Origin: JAEUPI01 sp963814435
Lineage (GTDB): Bacteria > Pseudomonadota > Gammaproteobacteria > Burkholderiales > Burkholderiaceae_C
DNA: 64,000 nt
Reading direction: 5' to 3'
Assembly: GCA_963814435.1 (NCBI GenBank)
Contig: CAWFCV010000032.1
Coordinates: 62,001-126,000, forward strand
Shown: positions 54,189-63,608 of the stretch, in pieces
Position numbering within the stretch: position 1 is the first letter of the stretch
How the letters are laid out: every line of letters begins with the position of its first letter
Program-made: the position numbers and the translations under genes
The notes under the pieces: model-generated
Told to the model about the DNA's origin: nothing
Database searches by the model: none
The model's input: the letters and a program-made list of their open reading frames with translations, nothing else

Positions 54189-55013
54189 ATGTGCGAACTC
54201 TTTGCGATGTCCTCCCGGTACCCGAGCACCGTGCGGCTGTCGCTCGAGGAGTTCTCTCGGCATGGCGGCCTGTCGGGCCCGCACAAGGACGGCTGGGGCA
54301 TCGCCTGGTACGACGAGCGCGAGGTGCGCCTCGTCAAGGAGGTCCACCCCGCGGCAGACAGTGCTTGCGTTCGCTTCATCCAGGGCAACCCCTTCGTCAC
54401 GCCGTTCGCGCTCAGTCATGTGCGAAAGGCCACCCGGGGCGCGGTGGCACTGCGCAACTGCCAGCCGTTCGTGCGCGAGCTGGGGGGCGCCTGGCACACC
54501 TTCGCCCACAACGGCGATCTGTCGGGCATCGAGAGCGCAGCGCAACGTCGGCCGGGGACGTTCCGCCCGGTCGGCGAGACCGATTCGGAGCAGGCCTTCT
54601 GCGCGCTGCTCGAACGCCTGAGCCCCCACTGGCGAGCCGAAGCTCCGCCTGGCCTTGCGACGCGGCTGCGGGTGGTCGAGTCCTTCGCCGCCGAGCTGCG
54701 CGAGCTCGGGCCCGCCAACTTTCTGTACTGCGACGGCGATGCGCTGTTCGCGCACGCGGATCGTCGCCACCATGACGACGGCACGATTCGCCCGCCCGGC
54801 CTGTGGCGCCTCAATCGCCGCTGTCCGGCCGGCGGTGAACTGGCCAGTGACGGCCTTCGCATCGAGGCGCACGGCGCCGAACAGGACGTGGTCCTCTTCG
54901 CCAGCGTCCCGCTGACCGCAGAGACTTGGGTGCCGCTGTCGCGCGGGGAGGTCCTGGTGGCCCGAGGCGGGCAACTCGTTCGGCCGAATGACGAAGGCTG
55001 CCCGAGTCTTTGA
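54189..55013 (+). CDS. Class II glutamine amidotransferase, YafJ-like
   Basis: A 274-residue N-terminal-nucleophile amidotransferase. Cys2 after removal of Met (MCELFAMSS), then SGPHKDGWGIAWYDEREVRL, the Arg in SHVRKATRGAV, the oxyanion Asn-Gly in FAHNGDL and Asp in GETDSEQAF complete the site. Unlike GlmS or PurF, no synthetase domain is attached, so an unknown amide or ergothioneine EgtC-like role is possible. ATG chosen because the nucleophilic Cys must be residue 2. It ends 6 bp before the 3' end of the tRNA gene on the other strand. Confidence 0.88.
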   Translation: MCELFAMSSRYPSTVRLSLEEFSRHGGLSGPHKDGWGIAWYDEREVRLVKEVHPAADSACVRFIQGNPFVTPFALSHVRKATRGAVALRNCQPFVRELGGAWHTFAHNGDLSGIESAAQRRPGTFRPVGETDSEQAFCALLERLSPHWRAEAPPGLATRLRVVESFAAELRELGPANFLYCDGDALFAHADRRHHDDGTIRPPGLWRLNRRCPAGGELASDGLRIEAHGAEQDVVLFASVPLTAETWVPLSRGEVLVARGGQLVRPNDEGCPSL

Positions 55014-55019
55014 TCTTGT

Positions 55020-55096
55020 TGGTAGGCCGTGTTGGGATCGAACCAACGACCAAAGGATTATGAGTCCTCTGCTCTAACCGACTGAGCTAACGGCCC
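55020..55096 (-). tRNA. tRNA with anticodon CAU, probably elongator tRNA-Met
   Basis: On the minus strand a 77-nt cloverleaf: acceptor GGGCCGT/ACGGCCT, D-arm GCTCAGTCGGTTAGAGC, anticodon loop CTCATAA with stem GAGGA/TCCTT, T-arm GTTGG-TTCGATC-CCAAC and encoded CCA. A U:G pair closes the acceptor. The CAU anticodon also serves lysidine-modified tRNA-Ile; absence of initiator features (three G:C pairs above the anticodon loop) excludes fMet. Met is more likely but Ile2 cannot be ruled out by eye. Position after hrcA on the same strand. Confidence 0.92.
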
Positions 55097-55129
55097 CTTG
55101 AAGGCCAGCGATTGTAGGAGCCGTGCGCT

Positions 55130-56167
55130 CTACGGCTTTTGCGACAGCGCGTTGCTGACCAGGCGCGACGTGATGTCGACGATCTGGATCATGCGGTCGT
55201 AGGCCATCCGGGTGGGGCCGATCACGCCGAGCGTGCCGACGATGCGGCCGTCGACCTCGTAGGGCGCCGACACGATCGACAGCTCTTCGTAGGGCACCAC
55301 GCCGCTTTCGCCACCGATGAAGATGCGCACACCGTCGGCGCGGCTGGACACCTCGAGCAGGCGCATCAGCTGCGTCTTCTGCTCGAACAGGTCGAACAGC
55401 TTGCGCAACGAACCAAGGTCGTTGCCGAAGTCCTGCACGCCGAGCAGATTGCGCTCGCCCGACACCACGAGCTGCTCGGTCTCGTTCAACACGTCGGTGC
55501 CCGCCTGCACCGCGGCCTGCATCAGCAGCGCGATCTCGCCTCGCAGGTCGTCGATCTCGGTGCGCAGGCGCTCGCGCACCTCGTCGATGGCCAGACCCGC
55601 ATAGTGCGTGTTCAGGTAGTTGGTGGCTTCGACCAACTCGCCCTGGCTGTAGTCGCGCGCGGTGACGATGACGCGGTTCTGCACGTCGCCATCGGGCGAG
55701 ACCAGGATCACCAGGATGCGGCGCTCGCTCAGGCGCAGGAACTCGATGTGGCGGAACACGCTCGGCCGACGCGGCGCGGTGACCACGCCGACGAAGTGCG
55801 ACAGATTCGACAGCAGGTGTGCGGCCTGCGCGATCACGCGATGCGGCTGGTCGGGGTGCAGTTGCTCGCGCGCGGAGGCGAGGTCGGGCGACAGCGGATC
55901 GAAGTCGCCGGTGCGCGCGGTCATCATCGTGTCGACGAAGAGGCGATAGCCACGCGCGGTGGGCACGCGGCCGGCCGACGTATGCGGGCTGGCGATCAGG
56001 CCCATCTCTTCGAGATCGGCCATCACGTTGCGGATGGTCGCCGGCGACAGCTCCAGCCCCGAGGCGCGCGACAACGTGCGCGAGCCCACCGGCTGGCCGT
56101 CGGCGATGTAGCGCTCGACCAGGGTTTTCAGCAGGGACCGTGCGCGCTCGTCCATCGTGTTTTTCAT
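55130..56167 (-). CDS. hrcA: Heat-inducible transcription repressor HrcA
   Basis: A 345-residue repressor of chaperone genes (groESL, dnaK) through CIRCE sites. The N-terminal winged helix is RSLLKTLVERYIADGQPVGS, RTLSRASGLELSPATIRNVM, ADLEEMGLIASPHTSAGRVP; the GAF-like ligand domain and the C-terminal IGGESGVVPYEELSIVSAPY and GTLGVIGPTRMAYDRMI are characteristic. ATG 56167 gives MKNTMDERARSLLK; ATG 56155 is an alternative. No CIRCE element lies in its own leader. It is divergent from nadK, the usual arrangement in Burkholderiales. Confidence 0.95.
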   Translation of the reverse strand: MKNTMDERARSLLKTLVERYIADGQPVGSRTLSRASGLELSPATIRNVMADLEEMGLIASPHTSAGRVPTARGYRLFVDTMMTARTGDFDPLSPDLASAREQLHPDQPHRVIAQAAHLLSNLSHFVGVVTAPRRPSVFRHIEFLRLSERRILVILVSPDGDVQNRVIVTARDYSQGELVEATNYLNTHYAGLAIDEVRERLRTEIDDLRGEIALLMQAAVQAGTDVLNETEQLVVSGERNLLGVQDFGNDLGSLRKLFDLFEQKTQLMRLLEVSSRADGVRIFIGGESGVVPYEELSIVSAPYEVDGRIVGTLGVIGPTRMAYDRMIQIVDITSRLVSNALSQKP

Positions 56168-56227
56168 TGTACGGAGTGCACTCGCCGGCGGTGCGCCCGT
56201 TGAAACCCCTGTGGTGTAATCCCGCGC

Positions 56228-57103
56228 ATGAGCAGGCGCTTTCGTCATGCTGCGCTGGTCGGCAAACACCAAGCCGAAGGCATCCGGCCGGTGTTGGAGG
56301 AGATCGCCGCGTTCCTGATCCAGCAAGGCCTGCAGGTGTCGTTCGAGCGGCTCACCGCGGAATCCACCCGGGCGAGCGCCTACGGCGCATTGTCGCCCGC
56401 CGAAATCGGCGCGCGCTGCGACCTGGCGATCGTGGTGGGCGGCGACGGCACGATGCTCGGCATCGCGCGCGAACTCGCACGCTACGACGTGCCGCTGGTG
56501 GGCATCAACCAGGGCCGGCTCGGCTTCATCACCGACGTGCCCGTGGGCCAGATGCGCGAGGCGATCGAGCCGCTGATCGAGGGTGACTTCGAGGAAGAGC
56601 ACCGCGCGATGCTCGAAAGCGAAGTCTGGCGCGATGGCGGCCGCATCTTCGAAGGCCTGTCGATGAACGACGTGGTAGTCAGCCGCGGCGCCACGGCCGG
56701 CATGGTGGAGCTGCGGGTGGACATCGGCGACGAGTTCGTCGCCAACCTGCGCGCCGACGGCCTGATCATCGCATCGCCAACCGGATCCACCGCCTACGCG
56801 CTGTCGGCTGGCGGGCCGATCCTGCATCCGGGCATCGCCGGCTGGGTGCTGGTGCCGATCGCCTCGCACACATTGAGCAACCGGCCGATCGTGCTGCCCG
56901 ACTCGGGCGTCATCCGCGTCGAGATCGTCGCCGGCAAGGACGCCTCGGCCAATTTCGACATGCAGGGGCTCACGAGCCTGCAGCACGGCGACCAGGTGCG
57001 CGTGCGGCGCTCCGAGCACCGGGTGCGTTTCCTGCATCCGCGCGGCTGGAGCTACTACGCCACGCTGCGCCGCAAGCTTCGCTGGTACGAGGGCGTCGTG
57101 TGA
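56228..57103 (+). CDS. nadK: NAD kinase
   Basis: Makes NADP+ from NAD+ and ATP (or polyphosphate). 291 residues. The catalytic GGDGTMLGIAR follows beta-strand LAIVVG; NQGRLGFITDV, LSMNDVVVSRG (NE/D motif) and ASPTGSTAYALSAGGPILHP make up the NAD site; DGQ is replaced by the usual C-terminal FDMQGLTSLQHGD region. Located between hrcA and recN as in related genomes; 18 bp before recN, likely one transcript. The frame is intact. Confidence 0.95.
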   Translation: MSRRFRHAALVGKHQAEGIRPVLEEIAAFLIQQGLQVSFERLTAESTRASAYGALSPAEIGARCDLAIVVGGDGTMLGIARELARYDVPLVGINQGRLGFITDVPVGQMREAIEPLIEGDFEEEHRAMLESEVWRDGGRIFEGLSMNDVVVSRGATAGMVELRVDIGDEFVANLRADGLIIASPTGSTAYALSAGGPILHPGIAGWVLVPIASHTLSNRPIVLPDSGVIRVEIVAGKDASANFDMQGLTSLQHGDQVRVRRSEHRVRFLHPRGWSYYATLRRKLRWYEGVV

Positions 57104-57121
57104 TGCGGGGCCGCACGGAAC

Positions 57122-58825
57122 ATGCTTAGGCGACTCGTTCTGCGCGACTTCGTCATCGTGCCGGCGCTCGACGTCGAGTTCGACGGCGGATTTTCGGTGC
57201 TCACGGGCGAAACCGGTGCCGGCAAATCGATCCTGATCGACGCGCTGCAGCTCGCGCTGGGCAGCCGTGGTGACGTGGGGCTGGTGCGTGAGGGCACCGC
57301 GCGCGCCGAAGTCAGCGCCGAGTTCGATGCCGTCCCGGCCGCGCTGGCCCCGTGGCTGGCCGAGGGCGGGTTCGACACGCAAGACGGCCTGCTGTTGCGG
57401 CGCACGCTCGACGCGCAAGGCAAGAGCCGCGCCTGGATCAACGGCAGCCCGGCCACGGTCGCGCAGCTGCGCGAGGCCGCCGAACACCTGGTGGACATCC
57501 ATGGCCAGCACGCCTGGCAAAGCCTGACGCGGCCGAGCGCGGCGCGCGCGCTGCTCGATGCCCAGGCGGGCATCGACACCGCCGAGACCGTGCACCGCCA
57601 CGCCGCCTGGAAGTCGGCCCGCGAAGCGCTGGAGCGCGCTCGCGAACGCCACGACGAGATCGAGCGCGAGCGCGAACGGCTGGCCTGGCAGATCGGCGAG
57701 ATCGACCGTCTCGCTCCGGCAGCCGGCGAGTGGGACGAACTCAACGCCGAGCACGGCCGGCTGTCGCATGCGCAGGCGTTGCTCGAAGCCACGCGAAAAG
57801 CACTCGACGCCATCGCCGAGGGCGACGCGCACGCCATCGGGCAGGCCGACCGCGCGCTGCTGGCGCTGCAGGCCGTGACCCGGTTCGACGCTGCCTTGCT
57901 GCCGATCGTCGACGTCCTGCACGGCGCCCAGGCGCAGCTGCAGGACGTTGCCCACTCGCTGCGCGCCTACCTGCGCGGCGACGGCTTCGACGGCGCGCGC
58001 ATGGCCGAGCTCGACGCCCGCCTGTCGGCCTGGATCGGCCTGGCGCGACGCTTCCGGCGTCCGCCGGCCGAGTTGCCGGCGTTGCTGGCGTCATGGAAGC
58101 AGGAGTTGCAGGCGCTCGACGCCGCCACCGACCTGGCGGCGCTCGAACGTGCGATCGACGAAGCCGAACGGGCCTACCGCGACGAAGCCACTCGCGTGAG
58201 TGCGGCGCGCAAGGCCGCCGCGCAGAAGCTGGGTCGTGCGGTCACGCAGGCGATGCAAGGCCTCGGCATGACCGGCGGACGCTTCCAGGTGGGCCTGCCG
58301 GCACAGGAGCAGCCGCAAGGCTTCGGTCTCGAGAACGTGGAGTTCCAGGTCGCCGGGCATGCCGGTGCCAGCCCGCGCGCGCTGGCCAAGGTGGCCTCCG
58401 GTGGCGAGTTGTCGCGGCTGGCACTGGCGATCGCGGTGACCACCACGCGCGCCGCGTCGAGCGGTGACGACGGCGCGGGCACGTTGATCTTCGACGAGAT
58501 CGATGCCGGCATCGGCGGCACCGTCGGCGACACGGTGGGCGCGCTGATGAAGCAGCTCGGCCAGTCGGTGCAGGTGCTGGCGGTGACCCACCTGGCGCAG
58601 GTGGCAGCTTGTGGCGACCAGCATTGGGTGGTGCGCAAACATCAGGTGGACGGACATGCCGAGAGCACGCTGCAGCGTGCGACCGGTGAATCGCGCGTGG
58701 CCGAGATCGCGCGCATGCTGGGCGGGGAACGCCTGTCGGGTACCGCCCACGCGCAGGCGCTGCTGCAAGGCGCCGGCGGTACGCCGCCGCGGGTGCAAAC
58801 CAGGCGCCGCCCATCGCGCACATGA
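57122..58825 (+). CDS. recN: DNA repair protein RecN
   Basis: SMC-like ATPase that acts in double-strand break repair, 567 residues. N-terminal ATPase half: MLRRLVLRDFVIVPALDVEF and VLTGETGAGKSILIDALQLA (Walker A). Two long coiled-coil arms (about 160-230 and 300-370) flank a hinge. C-terminal half: LAKVASGGELSRLALAI (signature) and TLIFDEIDAGIGGTVGD (Walker B), then VLAVTHLAQVAACGDQHW. The last residues (GGTPPRVQTRRRPSRT) are slightly longer and more basic than usual. The stop overlaps an ATG at 58822 of the next reading frame. Confidence 0.95.
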   Translation: MLRRLVLRDFVIVPALDVEFDGGFSVLTGETGAGKSILIDALQLALGSRGDVGLVREGTARAEVSAEFDAVPAALAPWLAEGGFDTQDGLLLRRTLDAQGKSRAWINGSPATVAQLREAAEHLVDIHGQHAWQSLTRPSAARALLDAQAGIDTAETVHRHAAWKSAREALERARERHDEIERERERLAWQIGEIDRLAPAAGEWDELNAEHGRLSHAQALLEATRKALDAIAEGDAHAIGQADRALLALQAVTRFDAALLPIVDVLHGAQAQLQDVAHSLRAYLRGDGFDGARMAELDARLSAWIGLARRFRRPPAELPALLASWKQELQALDAATDLAALERAIDEAERAYRDEATRVSAARKAAAQKLGRAVTQAMQGLGMTGGRFQVGLPAQEQPQGFGLENVEFQVAGHAGASPRALAKVASGGELSRLALAIAVTTTRAASSGDDGAGTLIFDEIDAGIGGTVGDTVGALMKQLGQSVQVLAVTHLAQVAACGDQHWVVRKHQVDGHAESTLQRATGESRVAEIARMLGGERLSGTAHAQALLQGAGGTPPRVQTRRRPSRT

Positions 58826-58870
58826 GCGCCGACTACGTCGCCCGCACCCGACCCGGCCCCGCCGCGCGAG

Positions 58871-59725
58871 GTGGTGCTGGTGACCGGCATCTCGGGCTCG
58901 GGCAAGTCGGTGGCGCTGCATGCGCTCGAGGACGCAGGCTATGTCTGCGTCGACAACCTGCCGCCCGAACTGCTGCGCGATTTCATCCGCCTCGAACACG
59001 CGCGCGACACCCATCGCGTGGCGGTGGCCGCGGACGTGCGCGTGGCCCGCTCGCTGCCGGCGCTGGTGCCGCTGATGGACGAGCTGCGCGGCGAAGGCGT
59101 GCAGATCCGATCGTTGTTCCTCGATGCCAGCACCGATGCCCTGGTGCGCCGGTTCTCCGAGACGCGGCGCCCGCACCCGCTGGCCAATGCCGCGGCCCAC
59201 GACACGCAGCACGCGCTGGTGGAGGCGATCGAGCTCGAACGGCTGATGCTGGGCGAGCTGCGCGAAGTGTCCACCGTCATCGACACCAGCCTGCTGCGCC
59301 CGGCGCAGCTGCGCGGCTGGATCCGCCGACTGGTGGACGCCCGCAGCAGCGCACTGACGCTGGTGTTCGAGTCGTTCGCCTTCAAGTACGGCGTGCCGCT
59401 GGACGCCGACTACGTGTTCGACGTGCGCGTGCTGCCCAATCCCTACTACATCCGCGAGCTGCGCGCCCTCACCGGCGCCGACGCGCCGGTGATCGAGTAC
59501 CTGCGCGCGCAGCCCGAGAGCGAGGAGATGCTGACGCAGATCGAGGCCTTCCTGCGCCGCTGGTTGCCGCTGTTCCAGGCCGATCAGCGCAGCTACCTGA
59601 CCGTGGCGATCGGCTGCACCGGCGGCCAGCACCGCTCGGTCTACATGGTCGAGCAGCTCGCGCGCCGCTTCCAGTCGGCCGGCACGACGCTGATGCGACA
59701 TCGCGAACTGGACGCATCGGATTGA
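58871..59725 (+). CDS. rapZ: RNase adapter protein RapZ (YvcJ family nucleotide-binding protein)
   Basis: A 284-residue P-loop protein. VLVTGISGSGKSVALHALED is the Walker A region, followed by AGYVCVDNLPPELL, ETRRPHPL, FESFAFKYGVPLDADYVFDV, RVLPNPYYIRELR and the C-terminal SYLTVAIGCTGGQHRSVYM. In enterobacteria RapZ guides RNase E to the small RNA GlmZ; in betaproteobacteria its RNA partner is less clear. GTG at 58871 gives the E. coli-like start (MVL). An ATG at 58822 overlapping the recN stop would need a single-base correction to join. The stop overlaps the next start. Confidence 0.92.
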   Translation: MVLVTGISGSGKSVALHALEDAGYVCVDNLPPELLRDFIRLEHARDTHRVAVAADVRVARSLPALVPLMDELRGEGVQIRSLFLDASTDALVRRFSETRRPHPLANAAAHDTQHALVEAIELERLMLGELREVSTVIDTSLLRPAQLRGWIRRLVDARSSALTLVFESFAFKYGVPLDADYVFDVRVLPNPYYIRELRALTGADAPVIEYLRAQPESEEMLTQIEAFLRRWLPLFQADQRSYLTVAIGCTGGQHRSVYMVEQLARRFQSAGTTLMRHRELDASD

Positions 59726-60339
59726 ACGACCCCAACACGTTGGCCGCCCTGCCGCTGTTTCCGCTGCAGAGCGTGCTGTTTCCGGGCGCGCGACTCAATC
59801 TGCGCGTTTTCGAGGCGCGTTACCTCGATCTGGTGAGCCGATGCATGCGCGATCACCAGCCGTTCGGCGCGGTCTGCCTGCGCCAGGGCTCCGAGGTGCG
59901 CGCCGGCGACGAAACCGTGCAGTTCGAGACCACCGGCGTGCTGGCGCATCTGCAGGACGTGGATGCCGAACAGACCGGCGTGCTGCGCGTTCGCTGCCAC
60001 GGCGGGCAGCGCTTCGAGATCACCGAGCCGGCGCAACAGAGCGACGGGCTGTGGGTGGCGCGCGCCTGGCTGCTCGACGAGGACATCGCGGTGGCCCCGC
60101 ATGCGTCGCTGATTCCGACCGTGCGCGCGCTGGCCAACGCCATCGGCGCGCTGGAGCGCCAGAGCGGCTCGCCGTTCGGCAAACCCTATCGCTTCGACGA
60201 CGCGGGCTGGGTGTCCAACCGCTGGTGCGAGCTGCTGCCGATCTCGTTGGCCGCGAAGCAGAAGCTGATGGAGCTCGACGATCCGCTGATGCGCCTGCGG
60301 CTGGTGGACGAGTACCTGCGCAGCAAAGGCGTCGTCTAG
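59722..60339 (+). CDS. LON-substrate-binding-domain protein
   Basis: A 205-residue protein consisting of a stand-alone Lon N-terminal (LAN) domain: LPLFPLQSVLFPGARLNLRV, FEARYLDLVSRCM, FGAVCLRQGSEV and the C-terminal helical KQKLMELDDPLMRLRLVDEY. No ATPase or protease part is attached. Start is TTG at 59722 overlapping the rapZ stop (TTGA). Such single-domain proteins may deliver substrates or bind unfolded segments; function unproven. It is followed by convergent mutY. Confidence 0.88.
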   Translation: MNDPNTLAALPLFPLQSVLFPGARLNLRVFEARYLDLVSRCMRDHQPFGAVCLRQGSEVRAGDETVQFETTGVLAHLQDVDAEQTGVLRVRCHGGQRFEITEPAQQSDGLWVARAWLLDEDIAVAPHASLIPTVRALANAIGALERQSGSPFGKPYRFDDAGWVSNRWCELLPISLAAKQKLMELDDPLMRLRLVDEYLRSKGVV

Positions 60340-60364
60340 CGACGTGGGCCGGAGCGGGCTGGGG

Positions 60365-61440
60365 TCATCGTTGCGCCGGCACGGCACCGATCAGCCGGCG
60401 CACCGGGGCCGGCAGGCTCATCGCGAGTGCCTCGTCGCAATCGAACCAGCGCGCGCCGGGCAGCGCCGCCGTCAGCGTCGCGCGACTCGCGGCGTCGGTG
60501 CGGGCGGGCAGTTGCCACAGCACCGGCCACAGCCGCCAGTCGAGATGAGTCAGCGTGTGGTCGATCGGCGGCAACTCATCGCCGTGGCCGGCCCAGCCGG
60601 CGGTGGTCGCACGAAGCGGCCTGCACGCTGTCGAATTCCGGCAGGCTCCACAACCCTGCCCAGATGCCGCGCTCCGGCCGTCGGACCAGCACCAACTGCT
60701 TGCGCCACAACAGCCACAACAACGCGCTGCTCCGCGCGCCGCGCTGAATCCGGCGTGACTTGACCGGCAAGTCGTCGCACGCGCCTGCGCAGCCGCGCCA
60801 CGCAATCCGAGCGCACCGGGCAACGCGGGCAATCCGGGTTTCGCGCCAGGCACAGCGTGGCGCCGAGGTCCATCAGGCCCTGGGTGTAGGCGGGCATCGA
60901 TCGGGATCCCGGCAGCAGGTCCTGCGCCATCAGCCACAGCGCCCGCTGGGGGCCCGCCTGCGCCAGGTCGAGATCGAAGCCGAGGTGGCGGGCCAGCACG
61001 CGCTTGACGTTGCCGTCGAGGATCGCGGCGCGCTCGCCGTGGCAGAAGGCTGCGATCGCCGCGGCGGTGGAGCGCCCGATGCCGGGCAGCTGCGCGAGCT
61101 CGACGCTGGCGGCCGGGAACGTGCCGCCATGCACCTCGACGACCTCGCGCGCGCAGCGATGCAGATTGCGCGCCCGGGTGTAGTAGCCCAGGCCGCTCCA
61201 CAGCGCCAGCACATCGTCCAGTGGTGCGCGCGCCAGCGAGGCCACGTCGGGAAACACCTGCACGAAGCGTTCGAAGTAGGCGCGCGCCGTGGTCACCTGG
61301 GTCTGCTGCAGCATGATTTCCGACAGCCATACGCGATACGGGTCGGATTGCCCCTGCCACGGCAGACCCTGCCGGCCATGCACGCGTTGCCATGCGACGA
61401 TGCGCCGGGCGAAAGTCTGTGCGCGGGCCTTGCGGCCCAT
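60365..61440 (-). CDS. mutY: Adenine DNA glycosylase MutY, two frameshifts
   Basis: Removes adenine mispaired with 8-oxoguanine; 357 residues after repair. The catalytic Glu is in LSEIMLQQTQV, the helix-hairpin-helix and catalytic Asp in QLPGIGRSTAAAI and AILDGNVKRVLARHL. The [4Fe-4S] ligands have the exact C-x6-C-x2-C-x5-C spacing in CLARNPDCPRCPVRSDC. The C-terminal NUDIX-like domain reads LLWLLWRKQLVLVRRPERGI, WAGLWSLPEFDS and HTLTHLDWRLWPV. Extra bases near 60755 and near 60605 break the C-terminal third. It lies 10 bp after the dynamin-like GTPase gene, on the same strand as mutM. Confidence 0.92.
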
Positions 61441-61450
61441 CAGCCAGGCG

Positions 61451-63473
61451 TCATGCCGCGCCGCCAGCCGTCTCGGCCTCGGCGGTTGCCACAGCCGCGG
61501 CCGAGTGCACCAGCGACAGGTGCGAGGCACGCTCGCCGTTCTCGTTCAGGCTCGGCGGCGACGCGGCCAGGTCACGCAGCGCGCCCGCGAGCGCGTCCAC
61601 CCGCGCCAGCCACTGCTGCAGCCGTTCGTCCTGCGACTGCACCTCGGCGATGCGGTGCTCGAGATCGCCCGACGCGCTCTGGATCCGCTCGAGCGCTTCG
61701 CGCCGCCGCTTGAAGCCGCGCCGGCGATCGCGCATCTGCGATTCGATCTGGGCAGTGGTCGACTTGCTCCACATCTCGATGTCGCCCGCGGCGTTTTCGA
61801 ACACCACGCGCAGCTTGGACACCAGCATGCGCAGGAAGTGATCCATGAAGCCAGGCTCGGACAGGCGCCAGGCGTTGGCCGGACCCAGATAACGCGTGTA
61901 GCTCGACTCGATCAGCGCCAGCTCCCGCTCGTAGCGCTCCATGCTGGGCACCGGCGCGGCCACCAGCGCAAAGCCGAAATCGGCGTTGAGCTGCCGAAAG
62001 GTGCCGCCGAGCATCTGTTCGATCTCGCCCGCCTTCTGCGTGGACTGCACCATCAGCGCCCGCAGTCGTTCGCACAACGCGACGAATGCCTTGCGCGCGC
62101 CCAGCTTGAACCAGCTCGCATCGCTGGCCTTGCGCATCTGGTCGACCTCCTCGCGCACACGGTCGCTGGACAGCAACACCATCACCTGCTTGAGCTGACG
62201 GGTGTGCACCGATTTCAACGCCGACAGCCGCACCGTGCAGCGCTCGAAGTCGGCGCTGTCGGCCTGTGCGCGCTCGAGCATCAGCTTGACCTTGGTGCCG
62301 CTCTTGCCCCGCAGGCCGCGCAGTTCAGCCGTCTGTTCGGCCAGCTGGCGGCGCTGGTCGTTCAGGCGCCGAACGGCCTGCTGCTGCAGCGTGGCCATGC
62401 CATCGACGGCGATCCGGCCGATCACCGCACTGCGCTGGGGCATCAGCTGCGCCGACAGCGACTCTTCGAGCGCCGGCAGGCGGCTGGCGGCCAGCGCCGC
62501 GGCATCGCCCGACACCCGCGCCGCCAGCGCGTCGCGTGCCGACAGCGGGAACACGCGCTGCGGATCGACCTGCAGCGTGTGGGCCACCTGATCGCACTGG
62601 CGCTGCACCTGCGCTTCGACCTCGGCCGCGGAGCTCAGCGGATCGGCGAGCGCATCGATCTTGTTCAGCACGACGAAGCGCTCCAGCGCGCGGCCGTCGA
62701 GGTGCTCGCGCCAGATCTCCAGGTCGGAGCGGGTCACCCCGGTGTCGGCGCCCGAGCACGAACACCGTGGCGTGGGCCGACGGCAGCAGGCCCAGCGTGA
62801 GCTCGGGCTCGGCGCCGATGGCGTTCAGGCCCGGCGTGTCGATGACCACCAGCCCGCGCTTGAGCAGCGGGTGCGGATAGTTGATCAGCGCATGGCGCCA
62901 GGCCGGCACCTCGACCTTGCCGTCGGCGCTTTGCGGCGGGTTGTCTTGCGGATTCTCGTCGTTCCAGAAGCCCAGCGCGCGCGCCTCCTCGACCGAGACA
63001 TTGATGGTGCGCTTGACCTCAGCCAGCGCGTCGGCCAGCGGTCCGGAGTCCAGCGCCGGCAGTTCGATGCGGCGCCACAGATCGGAGCGCTCGCGCAGGT
63101 CGGCGAGCGACATCGCGCGCAATCGCGTGTCGATCGGCAGCAGTGCGACACCCGCGGGCTGCTCCGGATCCCAGGCCAGTTCGACCGGGCACATCGTGGT
63201 GCGCCCCGGCGTGGCCGGCAACACGCGTCGGCCGGCGTCGGCAAAGAAGATGGCGTTGATGAGCTCGGACTTGCCGCGCGAGAACTCGGCCACGAAGGCC
63301 AGCACCAGTCGGTCGCTGGCCAGGCGCTGCCGCAACGCGTCGACCTGCACGGTGGACCCGCTGTCGCGCAGTTCGTGGTCGGCCAGAAAAGCGGCGAACT
63401 GCTCGACCGCGCGGTCCAGCGCCCGCCGCCAGTCGGCGAGGGCGTCCAGGCGTCGCGCGAGGGTCGATATCAT
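61451..63473 (-). CDS. Dynamin-like GTPase, one frameshift
   Basis: About 673 residues. The GTPase domain has G1 VAEFSRGKSELINAIFF, G2 Thr in PATPGRTTMCPVEL, G3 VVIDTPGLNAIGAEPEL and G4 VVLNKIDALADP. A long helical stalk with repeated Arg/Gln/Glu heptads follows (from about residue 300), then a short Ala-rich tail. No obvious membrane helix. Bacterial dynamin-like proteins remodel or guard membranes under stress. One extra base near 62750 (TVFVLG to TGVTRSDLEIW) breaks the G3-G4 interval. Its position between mutM and mutY recurs in betaproteobacteria (from memory). Confidence 0.85.
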
Positions 63474-63608
63474 GGTGACGTAGGCACAGTGGTGGGAGCC
63501 GGACGATCCTAGCGCAGCGGCTGTGTATGCACCGGTAGGCGATACATCTGCTGACAGGGCCCGAGGCGTGCCCGCCACATAGTGCGCACGCCGGGCCTCG
63601 ATGGACAT

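Noticed and set aside
55020..55096. Initiator tRNA-fMet
   Set aside because: The anticodon stem lacks the three consecutive G:C pairs of initiators; elongator Met or lysidine-type Ile fits better.
56168..56200. GAGTGCACTC in the hrcA leader as a CIRCE site
   Set aside because: CIRCE needs TTAGCACTC-N9-GAGTGCTAA; this is a 10-bp palindrome with no spacer and no flanking TTA/TAA.
55130..57955. A 941-codon minus-strand open frame covering hrcA, nadK and recN
   Set aside because: Only its last 345 codons are HrcA; the rest is antisense to nadK and recN and open because of high GC.
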